Below, one piece after another: positions 35,293 through 46,154 of a stretch of DNA of 64,000 bases. Within the stretch, counting starts at the first letter, position 1, and every line of letters begins with the position of its first letter. The stretch spans positions 930,001 to 994,000 of the forward strand of contig JAJNNY010000006.1 in assembly GCA_022453515.1 (NCBI GenBank), written 5' to 3'. The DNA comes from Astrocystis sublimbata (taxonomy: Eukaryota > Ascomycota > Sordariomycetes > Xylariales > Xylariaceae). A program made the position numbers and the translations under genes. The notes beneath the pieces are model-generated. The model did no database searches. It was not told where the DNA came from and saw only the letters and a list, made by a program, of their open reading frames with translations.

Positions 35293-36830
35293 CTACTCCT
35301 CCCACGCCCATCTCTTCCCCATCCACTTGACGACATACACAAAAGATAGGAGCACCGGGACTTCGATCAAGGGGCCAACCGTAGCGGCCAGTGCCTGGTC
35401 ACTCGGACCATACACCGCAATGGCAACAGCAATGGCTAGCTCGAAGTTGTTGCTGGCAGCGGTGAAGCTCTGGGTTGTGCCGAGCCGGTACCCGATACCG
35501 GCCCGGTGTGTTGCCCACAGCGTCAGGAAGAAGATGATGACGAAGTACAGCAGGAGTGGCACGGCGACGCGCACCACTGACACAACCTGGTGCACGACTT
35601 GCTGGCCTTGGTAAGCGAATAGAACTATGATGGTGTATAGCAGACCGATAAGAGACCAGGGAGCAATAATCCGGAGAAACACATTCTGGTACCATTCTGG
35701 CCCAGCGAGCGCACGTAGGCCGAAGCGCGATATCAAGGCGGCGCCGAAAGGAATGCCCAAGAATACTGCTACGCTGGTCGCGACCACGTCGTAGGGCACG
35801 TCCAGTCCCCCAGACTCGTGGCTGATGATGCGGATGAAGAAAACGGCCAGCGGCGCGAACAGTACGATTTGGAGGATCGAGTTGATTGCCACAAGAATTG
35901 CGCAGTACTCTGCGTCACCACCGGCAAGCCCGTTCCAAATTAGGACCTGAATTGAGGTCCCGCGTCAGTTGCTTGATCTAGAATGCAGTGCGTGCCGGTT
36001 TCTGGGCAGGAATGCTTACCATGGCGATGCATCGGCCCAACCCCACGAGAATCAGGCCTGTTCGGAGATCGGGCTGGTCAGGCAGAGTTGCCCAGGCCAG
36101 TCCCAGCTGCGATTGGTGAGTGTCAGCCATGATGGATTTTTCGCAGAACCTGAATATCCTGCTACCTAACGGATCGAGATGGGAAATTATCCAAAGATAG
36201 CTGACGAACCATGAGAAACGGGGCGACCACCCAGTTCATGAAAACGCTGAAGGCTATCTGCTTCCAGATGCCACGATGCGCAAAGATTTCTCCCAGTGAC
36301 TCGAAGCGCACCTTGCAAAGAATGGGATACATCATGACGAGAAGCCCAACAGCTACAGGAAGATCAACTTATTGTCAGCATGTCTGATGGCTTTACTTCC
36401 CTTTCGTTTTTCGCCTCGACTGCGTTTCGGGCAGCATCAGGGCACCGGTAAGATAAGGCGATAGTTGAGAGGGGAGGAATACATGTAAGACATGCGTGGC
36501 GAAGCACGACATACCGATGGGCACCGAAACTCCAACGAACCGTCCCCGATCCAGTGCGGCTGCTGCGTTCGGCGCGAAGTTCCCCAATACTATGCCAAGT
36601 ATGATGGCGAGCAAAATCCAGATTGCAAGAAATCTGTCAAGCCAGCCGAGAGCTTTAAATGCCGATTCTTTCTCAGAGGCTGCCGGGAGATGATCCGAGT
36701 GATCACCCCGACTCTCAATATCGGAGGCAGTCGCATCGGGCCTTGCCTGTTTTTCATCCGCGGCTCGGTCGATAACCAGCTCGGGCATCTGGGAGTCGGC
36801 GGCCCGGTGTGTTGGTATCGTTTCGGCCAT
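35293..36830 (-). CDS. ACR3: ACR3-family arsenite efflux transporter
   Basis: Four exons, 36830..36515, 36352..36210, 36106..36020 and 35946..35293, encode 399 residues. The first 70 residues are hydrophilic and cytosolic, followed by about ten hydrophobic segments starting at WLDRFLAIWILLAIILG. The signature GLGRCIAMVLIWNGLAGG spans exons 3 and 4 and holds C179, the cysteine known to be essential in ACR3 proteins. The family exports As(III), and in some members Sb(III), using the proton gradient, at the plasma or vacuolar membrane. A second ATG at 36926 is in frame upstream, but 36830 (MAETIPTHR) has a cleaner context. The neighbour on the same strand, 627 bases upstream, is a bZIP gene. No arsenate reductase was found in the window. 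Confidence 0.92.
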
Positions 36831-37456
36831 AATACGTAGCTCCAGGCTTTGGTAATGCTTGAATGAAGGCTCTGTGTGTGTGCCTATATGAACAAAATAA
36901 TGCAAAAGACTTGCTCGCTGTACCAACCAACGTCACTTTGAGATACATTTTATCGTCTCTTTCCTCGAGAAAGACGAATTATCATGTATAAGTGCCTGGG
37001 GTGTAAGTGGAGCGGTGACAACTGCTGAGGATCTTGGCCAATCAGGCGAGGGGCGTGACACATTCCAAGCAACCTTTTCGGCGCTTAGAGACAGACCTTG
37101 GTAGACCCAGGGTTTGACTGTGACGACAAATGCTTTTTATTTCGGTCTCGTCATATTCGATTGGTATAACAATGGGACATAGACAGAAAACCGTCGGACT
37201 TTGGTAATACGATCCGACTTGCTTTGAAGATTCGCCATAGAGGTATCAATTGTGAAATTCCTGTCTGATAGCCACACTTATTTATCTTGGATTATAGACT
37301 GCCTGACTGGTATATTGCTGTCCTATCTTGTGGAGTATTTATCAATATGCCGTCGTCAATCGACTTACATGAAGCAGTAGAGACCTACATATAGCATAAC
37401 ATGCACGACGCCGCAATGGTACGCCTCCCATGGTTCCAATAAGCAGCTGCCTCATG
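36831..37456. other. Intergenic between ACR3 and bZIP gene
   Basis: ACR3 promoter region. No gene. I could not identify a convincing Yap-type TTACTAA or TTAGTAA site by eye. Confidence 0.45.
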
Positions 37457-38175
37457 TCAAGGACACCCCGCCTCGTCCATCAGCTGGAACAGCCGCGTAT
37501 TCTTCACATGGCAGTCCGCAGCATCGCCGCACCCCAAGGCATTTCTCGCCTGCGACACGTCTCCATGGCCCTGGAAGTTCGCAATGATGTTCGCGGCGTC
37601 ATCGCACGACGTGACGAGCGCGGGCAGACCTTCGTCAGCATTGCCAGCGCCCCTCTTAAGCAGTCGAGGCGTTCCGTCACTCGAGTCGGCAACACGACCA
37701 TCATCTATTGCATGTAGTATCGTCGTGTCATCGTGAGTACCCTCAATAGCAGAGTCCGTGTGGTCCTGGTCCTGGGCATGCCCCGATGCTGCTGCGACCC
37801 CGTCTTCTCCAGCCCGCCTCAGAAACTCATCCACCTCCTCCCTCGCGACACCCTTCGAGGCGAGCAGTTCCATCAGTCGCTCATTCACCCACGCGACTTC
37901 TCGTGCTGCACGCTGCATCTCCAACGTAGCGCGGGCCTCTCTGTTCTCGAAGTCGCGCACCCGGGCCTCCAGGCTTGTGAGATACTCTCTGCGCCGGGCG
38001 CGCGAGCGCTGCTGGTTCTCTCGGTTCTGTGCCGTGTCTGCTGGTGGCCTGACCTATTCGACTCATTAGATCCCTTATGTTTAATATGAAGGCAGGTGGA
38101 GGGCATCATGACGCCTTTTGTATTTTATTTAATCCGTGACATAATGAAGGGTGAGTGGCTAACCTTACGAGGCAT
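37457..38175 (-). CDS. bZIP transcription factor with Cys-containing C-terminus
   Basis: Exon 1 is only 12 nt (38175..38164, MPRK); exon 2 is 38053..37457, together 202 residues with a 110-nt intron. The basic region reads NRENQQRSRARRREYL (about 14-29) with the invariant N-x7-R spacing, then a short zipper with weak heptads. It lacks the Q-x-x-F-R motif of Yap/AP-1 factors, so it belongs to another fungal bZIP group. The C-terminus (about 160-202) contains TSCDDAANIIA, LGCGDAADCHVK and DEAGCP, giving four cysteines. I believe similar Cys-containing tails recur in fungal bZIPs. Such cysteines could sense thiol-reactive agents, which is inference only. It sits beside ACR3 on the same strand. 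Confidence 0.82.
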
Positions 38176-38762
38176 CGTGTCGCATATATGAACAGACACG
38201 GCCTATAAATTAATTCGGCTAGGACGGTCTCCTGCTCATCTTGAACATTGGTACAAGCGTGGTACACTAGAAGATGTTTGTAGGTAGTGTTTTGCTTGCA
38301 AAAGAAGTCAAATGGCAAACTGAAGTCATGCGATTACAGTATATAGTGGGACTGTGCAGATAAGAGACTGTGCAGTAGCACTGTACAAGCAACACAACAT
38401 GCAATTCGCCGCAGCCATACCAATTTCACTGTTCAGGGGCCAACTCCAGAATATTCGTATGTAAGCAACGAAGTATTGATTCTTGAAAACATTGTTTCAC
38501 CTAATGACATGGTATGTTTATCCTGAGTAAAGCCTCGCCTCTATCTAGATATATCGAGCGCCACTAGACCTATGAATGGAAGAGGGAGCGAGGAGCGACT
38601 GGGCTCGAATGCGAATGGGTATCTTCCTAGAACGCCTGCCAAACATGCGATGGAGTATCTCCAAATGAAACAACTGATGAGCTGCCAACCCTGAATGCGA
38701 TCTGGGACAGTGCAAGATGACCGAAGATGTTCTAACATCTCTCAAAAGATTTATGGGCATTA
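38176..38762. other. Intergenic, no gene seen
   Basis: Promoter side of the bZIP gene and 3' side of the cyclin gene. Only short ORFs. Confidence 0.5.
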
Positions 38763-40312
38763 TTAGTAGTAACCGCCTCCACCTCCGCCCCCTCCCCGGC
38801 CACGGCCACGATGCCAGCTGCCGTCATGACCCCCTCGGTCATGTCCACCGCGACCACGTCCCCTACCGCGGCCACGACCACGAGATCCTCTAGTCCCCCT
38901 AGGTTCACGAGGAGGTGCACGGGGTTCTGGTCCCAAATCTCGGGGGGCGCGAGGCTCAGGACCCAGGTCGGCACGACGTCGATTGTCCCGCTCTGGAATC
39001 GACTCCTCTACCTCCTCTTCCCACTCCTCCCATTCGTCCTTGGTATGCTTATCATATGCTGCCCTCTCGCGGTGAACCTCCTCAGCGTCGAATATGAAGC
39101 GAAAGGTGCCCTCTTGTCCCTTGGATCCACGCACGGTGGTACCGTTCAATCCGGCGGGGCTTGTAGGAGTTTGAGCCGATCCAGTCGAAGACGGACTTGG
39201 AAATCCTTCACGCGCACATTCGCCGCAAAAGTTCTGATAGCGTGGGATGTGAGCCGCTTCGAGCCGTTGATTCACCTTGATCTTAACTTCGATGAATGTC
39301 TGGGGGTTTATCTCCTGGCCCATTAAAGTTGAGCGATAATGATGAGTGTAGAGGTCGAGCACATCGAGCATGACCTCGGCTACCCATTCCTCGCACGTGT
39401 AAAACTCAGTGGGGTCTAGGTCGGTGAATGCATCCTCAGATCGCCCAGTCGCGAGAGCAGTGAGCCGAGCAACAGCAAAGGCGCAGGTGAAGGTGGCATG
39501 CTTTAGTGGTGCAAAGGTCTTGTACATGTCAACGCCCACCTTCCATGCATCGACGAAAAAGCTGGTAGCGTTGGCGTCGGACCCAAGAACCGCTTTGACG
39601 ATCTTGGCCAGCATCTTGAACGGGTTGCGGACCTGAAAGTCAAACCTCAACGCTTCGATAACACGACGTTCAAGGCCAATGAGCATCTTAGAACTTTGGT
39701 CAAATATCTACAGGGAATTAGCGGGACAAAGTTGCGGTGAATAGCATCAACTTACCTTGTCATCTGGAGTTGTGATACGGTCCGGGGATTTCAGGTTGTG
39801 ATTAGCACACAGGATGTCCCGGGACTTTTTCAGAGTATCCTCAGATTTACAAGCCACAAACAGACAAGCAAGTGCGGCATCTGTCCATTGGTAGGCCTTG
39901 GTATCTGTCTCGAGGCGGAAGCGGTGGTAGTATCCACATGCGGCAATGTAGGTGACGATGGGCCTACAATCACCATGTCAGTATTCGGGGAGCAAGGCTG
40001 GACCAGGGCGCCAAGATGACATGCACGGCATCGGTAATGAGAGGCGGGACGGGCGACGCACAGCTGCAGAGCATTGCGAACATCGTCGATGAGTTGTATG
40101 CCACCTAGACGCGCAGCTTCGTCCCTAGAAAAATCCGTGTCTAGTTTCGCCAGTTTCGCTCGTATGTCGCTCTCGTGGATATACTGACGGCCAGATTTGA
40201 GGACGCCAAGTGGAGGGCCAACAAAGCCAGCTGCGGAGGCTGAGAGTGATACAGATGCACCGGCGCCATCAGTGTCTGACACGTCGTCCATTGGCGTATC
40301 CTCCATAGCCAT
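38763..40312 (-). CDS. CTD kinase I cyclin subunit (Ctk2-like)
   Basis: Exons 40312..40062, 39963..39756 and 39707..38763 give 467 residues. The cyclin box begins near residue 84 with PIVTYIAACGYYHRFRLE and includes ACLFVACKSEDTLKKSRD; the second fold starts near 160 (LERRVIEALRFDFQVRNP). These match C-type cyclins of the Ctk2 class, partner of kinase Ctk1 and subunit Ctk3, which phosphorylate the RNA polymerase II CTD in elongation. The last 65 residues carry a repeated GPEPRAP block and then a long RG/RGG tract ending in GGGGGGGGYY. An RGG tail suggests RNA binding or arginine methylation. The divergent neighbour is the thioesterase gene, sharing a 600-bp promoter region. Confidence 0.85.
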
Positions 40313-40911
40313 TCTGTTGATTTATTTATTGATATTCAAAATCCGAGGCGTGGCTAGGATGACGAATGGCCAGTGCCAGCCTGAGGCAGAGCTAGAGAAA
40401 CTCTAGATATCTACCTAGGCACCTGGTCCTGAGTTGCCCAGGACCTCACCTGGTAACGCGCCAATGTTGCAATAAACACTTGATGAGGTACGGCTATCGG
40501 GGGGTGCAGGTACAGCGATAGTAGGTCCCTAGGCCCTAACAGAGTAAGTGCTCGTTGGATGACTCAAGGTTGAGGGTTGGGTATAGCTGTAGTTGCAGGA
40601 GGTAAGTCGATTTGAGATGAAAAAAAAAATCATGGATGCCTCTGTAAATCTCGATCAAGTCTGAAAGTGATCAAATTTACTTTTACATAGGCAGTACATG
40701 AAAAGAGATGCGAGTGAGGTGGGATGGGAGGGGCATTTGTAGGTGAACGCCTAGACAGAGAGCTAGGTGCGAGGTGCTAGGTGCCTGGCGAGTGGGAGCC
40801 GAGGAGGTCCTCAGCTCTCCGTGCCCTGCCCTCGACGCTCCGTCATGAAACCTTAACCCTTCATCTCTTCATGAGGTGGGCTGAAATAATACCAATCGCA
40901 CCACCATCACC
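40313..40911. promoter_or_regulatory. Divergent promoter between Ctk2-like and thioesterase genes
   Basis: The only DNA between two genes transcribed away from each other, so it must hold both promoters. It contains CTACCTAGGCACCTGG-type words (40408-40450) and an A-run at 40621. No TATA box is obvious. Confidence 0.6.
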
Positions 40912-41859
40912 ATGTATTCTCTCCGAGCCCTCCCCATACTAGCCTCGCTCGCGCAGTTTCTCGCAGCGACGGCCGAGCCCAACGACGACACGCCTCTCCC
41001 CGTCGTCATCTGGCACGGCCTGGGCGACACGTACGCCGCCGAGGGCATCCAGCAGGTTGGCCAGCTCATCGAGGAGGCGAACCCGGGCACCTTCGTGTAC
41101 AACGTGCGACTGGCCCCGAGCGCCGAAACGGACCGCCGCGCCACCTTCTACGGCAACGTGACGGAGCAGCTCGCCGCCGTCTGCGCCGATCTCGCCGCCC
41201 ACCCCATCCTCTCGACGGCGCCCGCCATCGACGCCGTCGGCTTCAGCCAGGGCGGCCAGTTCCTGCGCGGCTACGTCGAGCGCTGCAACGCCCCGCCCGT
41301 CCGCAACCTGCTCACCTTCGGCAGCCAGCACAACGGCATCGTCGACTACCGCGCCTGCTCGTCGAGCGACTGGCTGTGCCGCGGCGCCATGGCCCTGCTG
41401 CACGGCAACACCTGGACCTCCTTCGTCCAAGCCCGCCTCGTCCCCGCCCAGTACTTCCGCGACCCCCAGGACCTCGACAGCTACCTCGCCTACTCCAACT
41501 TCCTCGCCGACATCAACAACGAGCGCCCCACCAAGAACGCTACTTACGCCCGCAACCTCGCCGGCCTCGACAACCTGGTCCTGTACCTCTTTGAGGACGA
41601 CACCACCGTCATCCCCAAGGAGACCAGCTGGTTCGAGGAGGTCGACGGGGAGGAGAGCACGCCCCTGCGCGCCCGCAAGATTTACCAGGAGGACTGGATC
41701 GGCCTGCGCGAGCTCGACAGAAAGGGCGGCCTGAAGTTCAAGACCACACCTGGCGAGCACATGCAGCTCTCCGACAAGGTCTTGTCCGAGGCCTTCACCG
41801 AGTACTTCGGCCCCTACAAGGCCGCTTCCAGAGGCAATGACGATGTGAGCGAATTGTGA
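40912..41859 (+). CDS. PPT1: Palmitoyl-protein thioesterase (PPT1/CLN1 type)
   Basis: Single exon, 315 residues, starting in a strong context (ATCACCATG). Residues 1-21 form a signal peptide. The core begins LPVVIWHGLGDT with the oxyanion region, the nucleophile is S112 in GFSQGG, and the histidine is H283 in PGEHMQL; the acid is probably an Asp in FEDDTTVIP. The order and motifs match PPT1, the vacuolar/lysosomal enzyme that removes fatty acyl groups from cysteines of proteins during degradation. N-glycosylation sites are visible (NVT, NAT). The gene is very GC-rich at third positions, and this is why long shadow frames exist on the other strand. It converges on the L1-domain gene downstream. 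Confidence 0.93.
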   Translation: MYSLRALPILASLAQFLAATAEPNDDTPLPVVIWHGLGDTYAAEGIQQVGQLIEEANPGTFVYNVRLAPSAETDRRATFYGNVTEQLAAVCADLAAHPILSTAPAIDAVGFSQGGQFLRGYVERCNAPPVRNLLTFGSQHNGIVDYRACSSSDWLCRGAMALLHGNTWTSFVQARLVPAQYFRDPQDLDSYLAYSNFLADINNERPTKNATYARNLAGLDNLVLYLFEDDTTVIPKETSWFEEVDGEESTPLRARKIYQEDWIGLRELDRKGGLKFKTTPGEHMQLSDKVLSEAFTEYFGPYKAASRGNDDVSEL

Positions 41860-42274
41860 ACTCGGGCTGTGGCCGAATGGTCAAATGCCTGGCTGTGCTT
41901 TCCATTGGCGTTCTGGGGGGTTTGTTTCATGTTCACATAGTTGCGGGATGACTGCTATTTTCCTTTTCAATTGCCACATAGATCAGCGGCAATGGTTCCG
42001 GTTGATAGATACATTTGAGCCTTCCACGGTCCTTTCTGTTTAGTGTAACGATATTCTTTTGGAGACTGCCCGAGACTGGACATGTTCGAGGCAGGGGCAG
42101 ATGTGCTAGATGTCTATTCACTTCTTCAATTGTTGATAACACTGCCGACGGACGCATGCCGCGGTTGTAGAACTGCTTCTTGTATGTGAAGGGCACATGC
42201 TTATGATGTTATTGGTCCAACTCCAAACTCCCCGATGCTGGTGAATTAGATACAGAAGGCGTCACCCAGCAGCC
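41860..42274. other. Convergent intergenic, no gene seen
   Basis: 3' ends of the thioesterase (+) and the L1-domain gene (-). Nothing further recognised. Confidence 0.5.
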
Positions 42275-44225
42275 TCATACATCCACTGCCTTCTTGGCTG
42301 CCTTCTTTTGCTTCTTCAGGGCCGCCTTTCGATCCGCAATTTCCTGGTCGAGGTTGTCGCGGTTGCTCTCCGAGACCTTGGCTGCTTTCGACTTCTTGGA
42401 CTTCTTGGTGACCGGCTCGCTCTCCTCCGCACCACCTTCCAATGACTTGCGCTTCTTGCCGACGTTCGCCTTCTCTCCCGCAAGCAAAGCCTTGGCTTTC
42501 GCCGTCTCATCGTCCATTACATCTTTCTCCTTGTCAACCCACAGCTCATCCGTTAGGTAAATGGGCAAAGCCACCGTCTCGGGACCTTCGCAATAGTTAG
42601 CTAACAGGGCATGTCGCGATATCAAGTGGTTCTCGCCTTTGAGGTATATACTCTAGATGCAAAAAATATAGTCAGTCTCTGATCGACGGGTACCAAATCT
42701 CTCGCCAATCGTGCCACAATTTCGCTGAAATAGAGGAGAAACAATAATGACTTACCCTAACATTCTTGCGTCCACCAGGAACCAGCTTGTTGGCCATGAC
42801 CTTTGGTATCTGATTAGTATAGGCTTAAGTAGAGTTTAATGTTACACCCACAGAAACGACCTTGTCCGCATTGGCGGCGAGATCCTCTGGCTTCCAAGAA
42901 GCGTAGCCAATTTTTACGGCGTGGTTGGTGGAGGGTGCTAAATGGACCAGCGCAGCTGCTACCTGTTGATGGTGATTAGCTAATTGTGTCTAGAACGCCG
43001 TTTGCATGAGGGAACACTCACTGATCGCTTAATCTCCCCAGCTAACTGGACTGATGTGCACGCATTGACTTCCCCTTTCGTAGGCTTGACACGCTTGCCA
43101 GCAACCTAGAGAACAGTGTCAGTTCAACTGTGCCCGTCTGCTTCCGAATTGGAGATCCCAAACGTGATTGAAGTACCTTTGGTATACGCGCCTGGATTTC
43201 AATGGGTATGGGTCTCTTCCTTGGAGCCGAGTTAGTTATTCAGTTGATGCAGATTTCGGCGATGCTGGCTGCGCATCAAAGAGCTAGCTGTGGTATACTG
43301 AACAGTCGTCGTCACGTACTTTTGGGACTTGTAGAATGTTTTTCCTAGTACTACAACAAGTCAATCACCTTGCCGTGTAATACGGTCCAAAGAGTTCATG
43401 CTACTCACAACCAGGAAGGCGATTTATGATGCGCCTGATATCATTAATTAATTCATTGTTATCGTTTTGGAAAAGCGGTTGGCTTACGAATCGGCCACTT
43501 CGAAGAACAGTTAGCGAGGATCCCCTCCAAGACGCGGATCCGTATTACAAACTTACGGAAAATGTCATGCTCGGCGTATAGAGCCCGCTGGGTCTCATCT
43601 GCAACATCACGTTCAGTCAAATATTCTGCGGAAGCTGGGCAGGGTCGGTCTCATTACAGGCTGTGAATTTCTTCTTCAGTTTGCCGAAATCGATGATTCT
43701 CGACACGTTCTTGCGAAGGTCGTCGGGGAACTCGGAATCGGCAACCAGGTTCTTGTAGTGGCGTTGGGGCTTCATCCAGTCAACACACGCACGCTATAAC
43801 GAAGCCTTGAAAAGACAGGTTGGGCACGAACATCGGCGACTATTAGGCAAATTCCTTTGTCGGTCTCGGTCTCGATAGGGAACGGGGTAGGGATCTTGGT
43901 AGCTGGGTAAAAAGGTCAGTCGGAGCCAGTCTGGAATCGCGCTGCAGGGGACAGGCGCGTGAGAGGCGGGATACTCACGCTTGAGGTTGCGAGAGTCGGT
44001 AAGGTGGCGCTTGGTGGTGAAAGTAAGCAGTATGGGGGTCTCTCCGACAGCGCCTGTGTCGTCGTCGTCGGCGGCGAGCAGGTCCTTCTTGGATGCATTC
44101 GCAGCCGCTTTCTCGGCCTCGGTCTTGATGTGTGCAACCAGTGATTTGGACGCACGCAGAGTCTGCTCGGGCTCGAGGAGCGAGGGGGCAGATTCGCTGC
44201 GCGTGGTGACTTGGGACGACGCCAT
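42275..44225 (-). CDS. Ribosomal-L1-domain nucleolar protein (Cic1/Utp30-like), 12 exons
   Basis: Twelve exons join in frame to 399 residues: 44225..43979, 43902..43832, 43769..43658, 43598..43557, 43497..43488, 43434..43409, 43350..43320, 43219..43177, 43105..43022, 42962..42852, 42800..42756 and 42652..42275. Joined motifs are ICLIVADPQRHYKNLVA, IIDFGKLKKKF, LADSRIINRLPGLLGKTFYK and RPIPIEIQARIPK, which are diagnostic of the non-ribosomal L1 fold of Cic1/Nsa3, Utp30 and RSL1D1. These bind pre-rRNA in ribosome assembly in the nucleolus. The C-terminal 90 residues are Lys-rich with KKRK- and KKSKKSK-type nuclear signals. One exon is only 10 nt. The intron density is far above that of the neighbours. 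Confidence 0.85.
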
Positions 44226-44812
44226 TGTTCTAGCGATTATCCTGGACCGGGTTCGCGAGGGAATCGTTCGATTGGTTGCGACGATAGGGCGTGACGAAGC
44301 GATCTCGGTGTTTCTCTATTATGCAGGTCGGATTCACACAGTTCCGTGGGTTTTCGTTGTCGCGGAGCTTGGTTCAGCTCTAACAACGCGCAAATCGCCA
44401 ATCGCAAGTCGTGAAGTGGGATGCAGCAGCAACCATTTTCTTGAAGGTTGCTAGCTCTGCCAACCAAAATTTCTTATCGATACGTTAGGTGATCTCCTCT
44501 TATCGTAGCTAGCCAGACCCACTCTACGAACTGCTCTAGACTCTCCACCTAGTCCGCAGCCTGCAGGGTACTACTACCTATTCAGGTAAGTGCCTAAAGC
44601 CTACCTTGCCATCTCACCCTTATGCATCTCCGTAGATTCTGTAGGTACTGTAAGACATCGTACAAATGTCCGTCGATGTTCATCCCAACGTCTGAAGCAC
44701 GTATTACAGCAAGATTTCAGCCTGGTCCCCCTGGCAGAGCAAATGTATAAATTCACAGGCTCGCATTTCATTATTATGGAACTGAGATTAAAATGCGAAA
44801 AGTTAGATTCCA
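44226..44812. other. Intergenic, no gene seen
   Basis: Promoter of the L1-domain gene and 3' side of the beta-lactamase-like gene; includes TACTACCTATTCAGGTAAG-type words near 44571. Confidence 0.5.
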
Positions 44813-46154
44813 TCACAGCTTGGGCGAGATTTCAGAACACATGTCGTAGACCCCTTGCTCGAACATAGCAAGAAGCTCTCCAATCTTCGCATCGCCCGGA
44901 GGATACATCTGCGCGGCAAAGAGTCCGCATAGTCCCGATGTTCTATCCGTGAACTGACTCTTCTGGTCAGTATACATGTATATCATCAAGAAGGAAAAAA
45001 GGGGGCTACACTTACCCATGCCAAGTTCGGCAAGCCAGTCCAAGTCATCGTCCCAGCTTTCCTGCCGCCTGGCACATCTTCCTCGTTGATAATGCCACCC
45101 AATGCCCAATTCTTGGTCACTGAAGCCGGTATGTTTCCCATGGCTACTCGGTCTTCTTCCAATTTCACGGCCCTGTTCAGTGCCAACTTGGCCTTCTCGC
45201 TCAGGCATGGCCTGAAGAACTCATCAGCCATCTTACTACCAAGAAGCTGTTGATTCTCATCAGTTGTGAGAATGCCCTGGATGACTTTGAGGTAGTCCTC
45301 GGGGGTGGCAAAGAGCCCCAACCCACCGAAGCAGCCTCCTCTTTCGTTGTGCTGCGGTTTGGCGTTGCTGCGCATGGCCTTCCCGGGGTTCTTAGGGTCT
45401 CGCTTGCTCATGTCCACGACTTGGGCCTGCAAATCTGGCCGTGTGTATAGATAGCTGGAAAAGACAATGTCCCGCGCTCCAACCGGGCGAAAGATGTTCT
45501 CTTCGCAATAGCGCTGCAGACTAATACCCCCATTGACCCGTTCGACTGCAACGCCTGCCCAATCCACGCCTGCGCCGTAGCACCATGAGTCGCCGGGCTC
45601 GTAGACAAGCGGATAGCTGAAGCGGCCTTCGACAGTGTTGTTTCTGTTGGGAAGAGTGCGGTGCCATTTGTGCCAGGCCATCAATTTCGGATGCGTTTCG
45701 TCGTATGCGATGCCCGATGAGTGGTTGAGCATGTGACGTAGAGTAATAGGTTTCGTATGCGGCACCAAGATTGGACTGCCATCGGCCTTGAAGCCCTTGA
45801 TGACCGGCAGATGGCGAAATTCAGTGAGAACATCGTAGATGGGCTCATCTAGTCTCAAGAGACCACGCTCACAGCATTGCAGCGCTGCTAAGGCTGTCAC
45901 CACCTTTGTGCATGAAGCGATCCACATGACAGAGTCGAGCTTCAAGGCGGACTGGTCGGCACCGGCACGGAGCGACCGCTTACCAAAGGCTTTGCCATAC
46001 TTGAATCCCCCTGGCATCCCGTCAGTATCAAAACCACATCTTAGATTGCATGGTGCATCTCAAGCTTACTGGATCTATCTGTGGCCAAGAGGACGACACC
46101 AGGAATTGCCTCGGACGCACTAGCGGCTTCAGCCGCTTTCTCGAAGGGCTTCAT
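44813..46154 (-). CDS. Serine beta-lactamase-like hydrolase/transesterase
   Basis: Three exons, 46154..46070, 46010..45016 and 44953..44813, encode 406 residues. The upstream exon restores the usual start (IPGVVLLATDRS) joined to GFKYGKAFG. The serine-lysine catalytic pair is S61-x-x-K64 in ASCTKVV; HMLNHSSGI and PGDSWCYGAGVDW follow, the latter giving the tyrosine. The ending WTGLPNLAWFTDRTSGLCGLF fits the last strand. Class C beta-lactamase-like proteins of fungi include esterases and acyltransferases such as LovD. No signal peptide is seen, so it is probably intracellular. No polyketide or peptide synthase lies nearby, so a role in secondary metabolism is not supported. Confidence 0.85.

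Noticed and set aside
35293..38175. A full ARR1-ARR2-ARR3 arsenic cluster
   Set aside because: No arsenate reductase gene was found, and the bZIP lacks the Yap-type basic region; only the pairing is reported.
40939..41760. A 273-codon minus-strand frame opposite the thioesterase gene
   Set aside because: It is a shadow of GC-rich third positions in the plus-strand gene; its translation is Val/Gly/Glu-rich low complexity without any motif.
24822..46154. Dehydrogenase, HSL hydrolase and beta-lactamase-like gene as a secondary-metabolite cluster
   Set aside because: They are separated by many kilobases of housekeeping genes, and no polyketide synthase, peptide synthetase or terpene cyclase is present.
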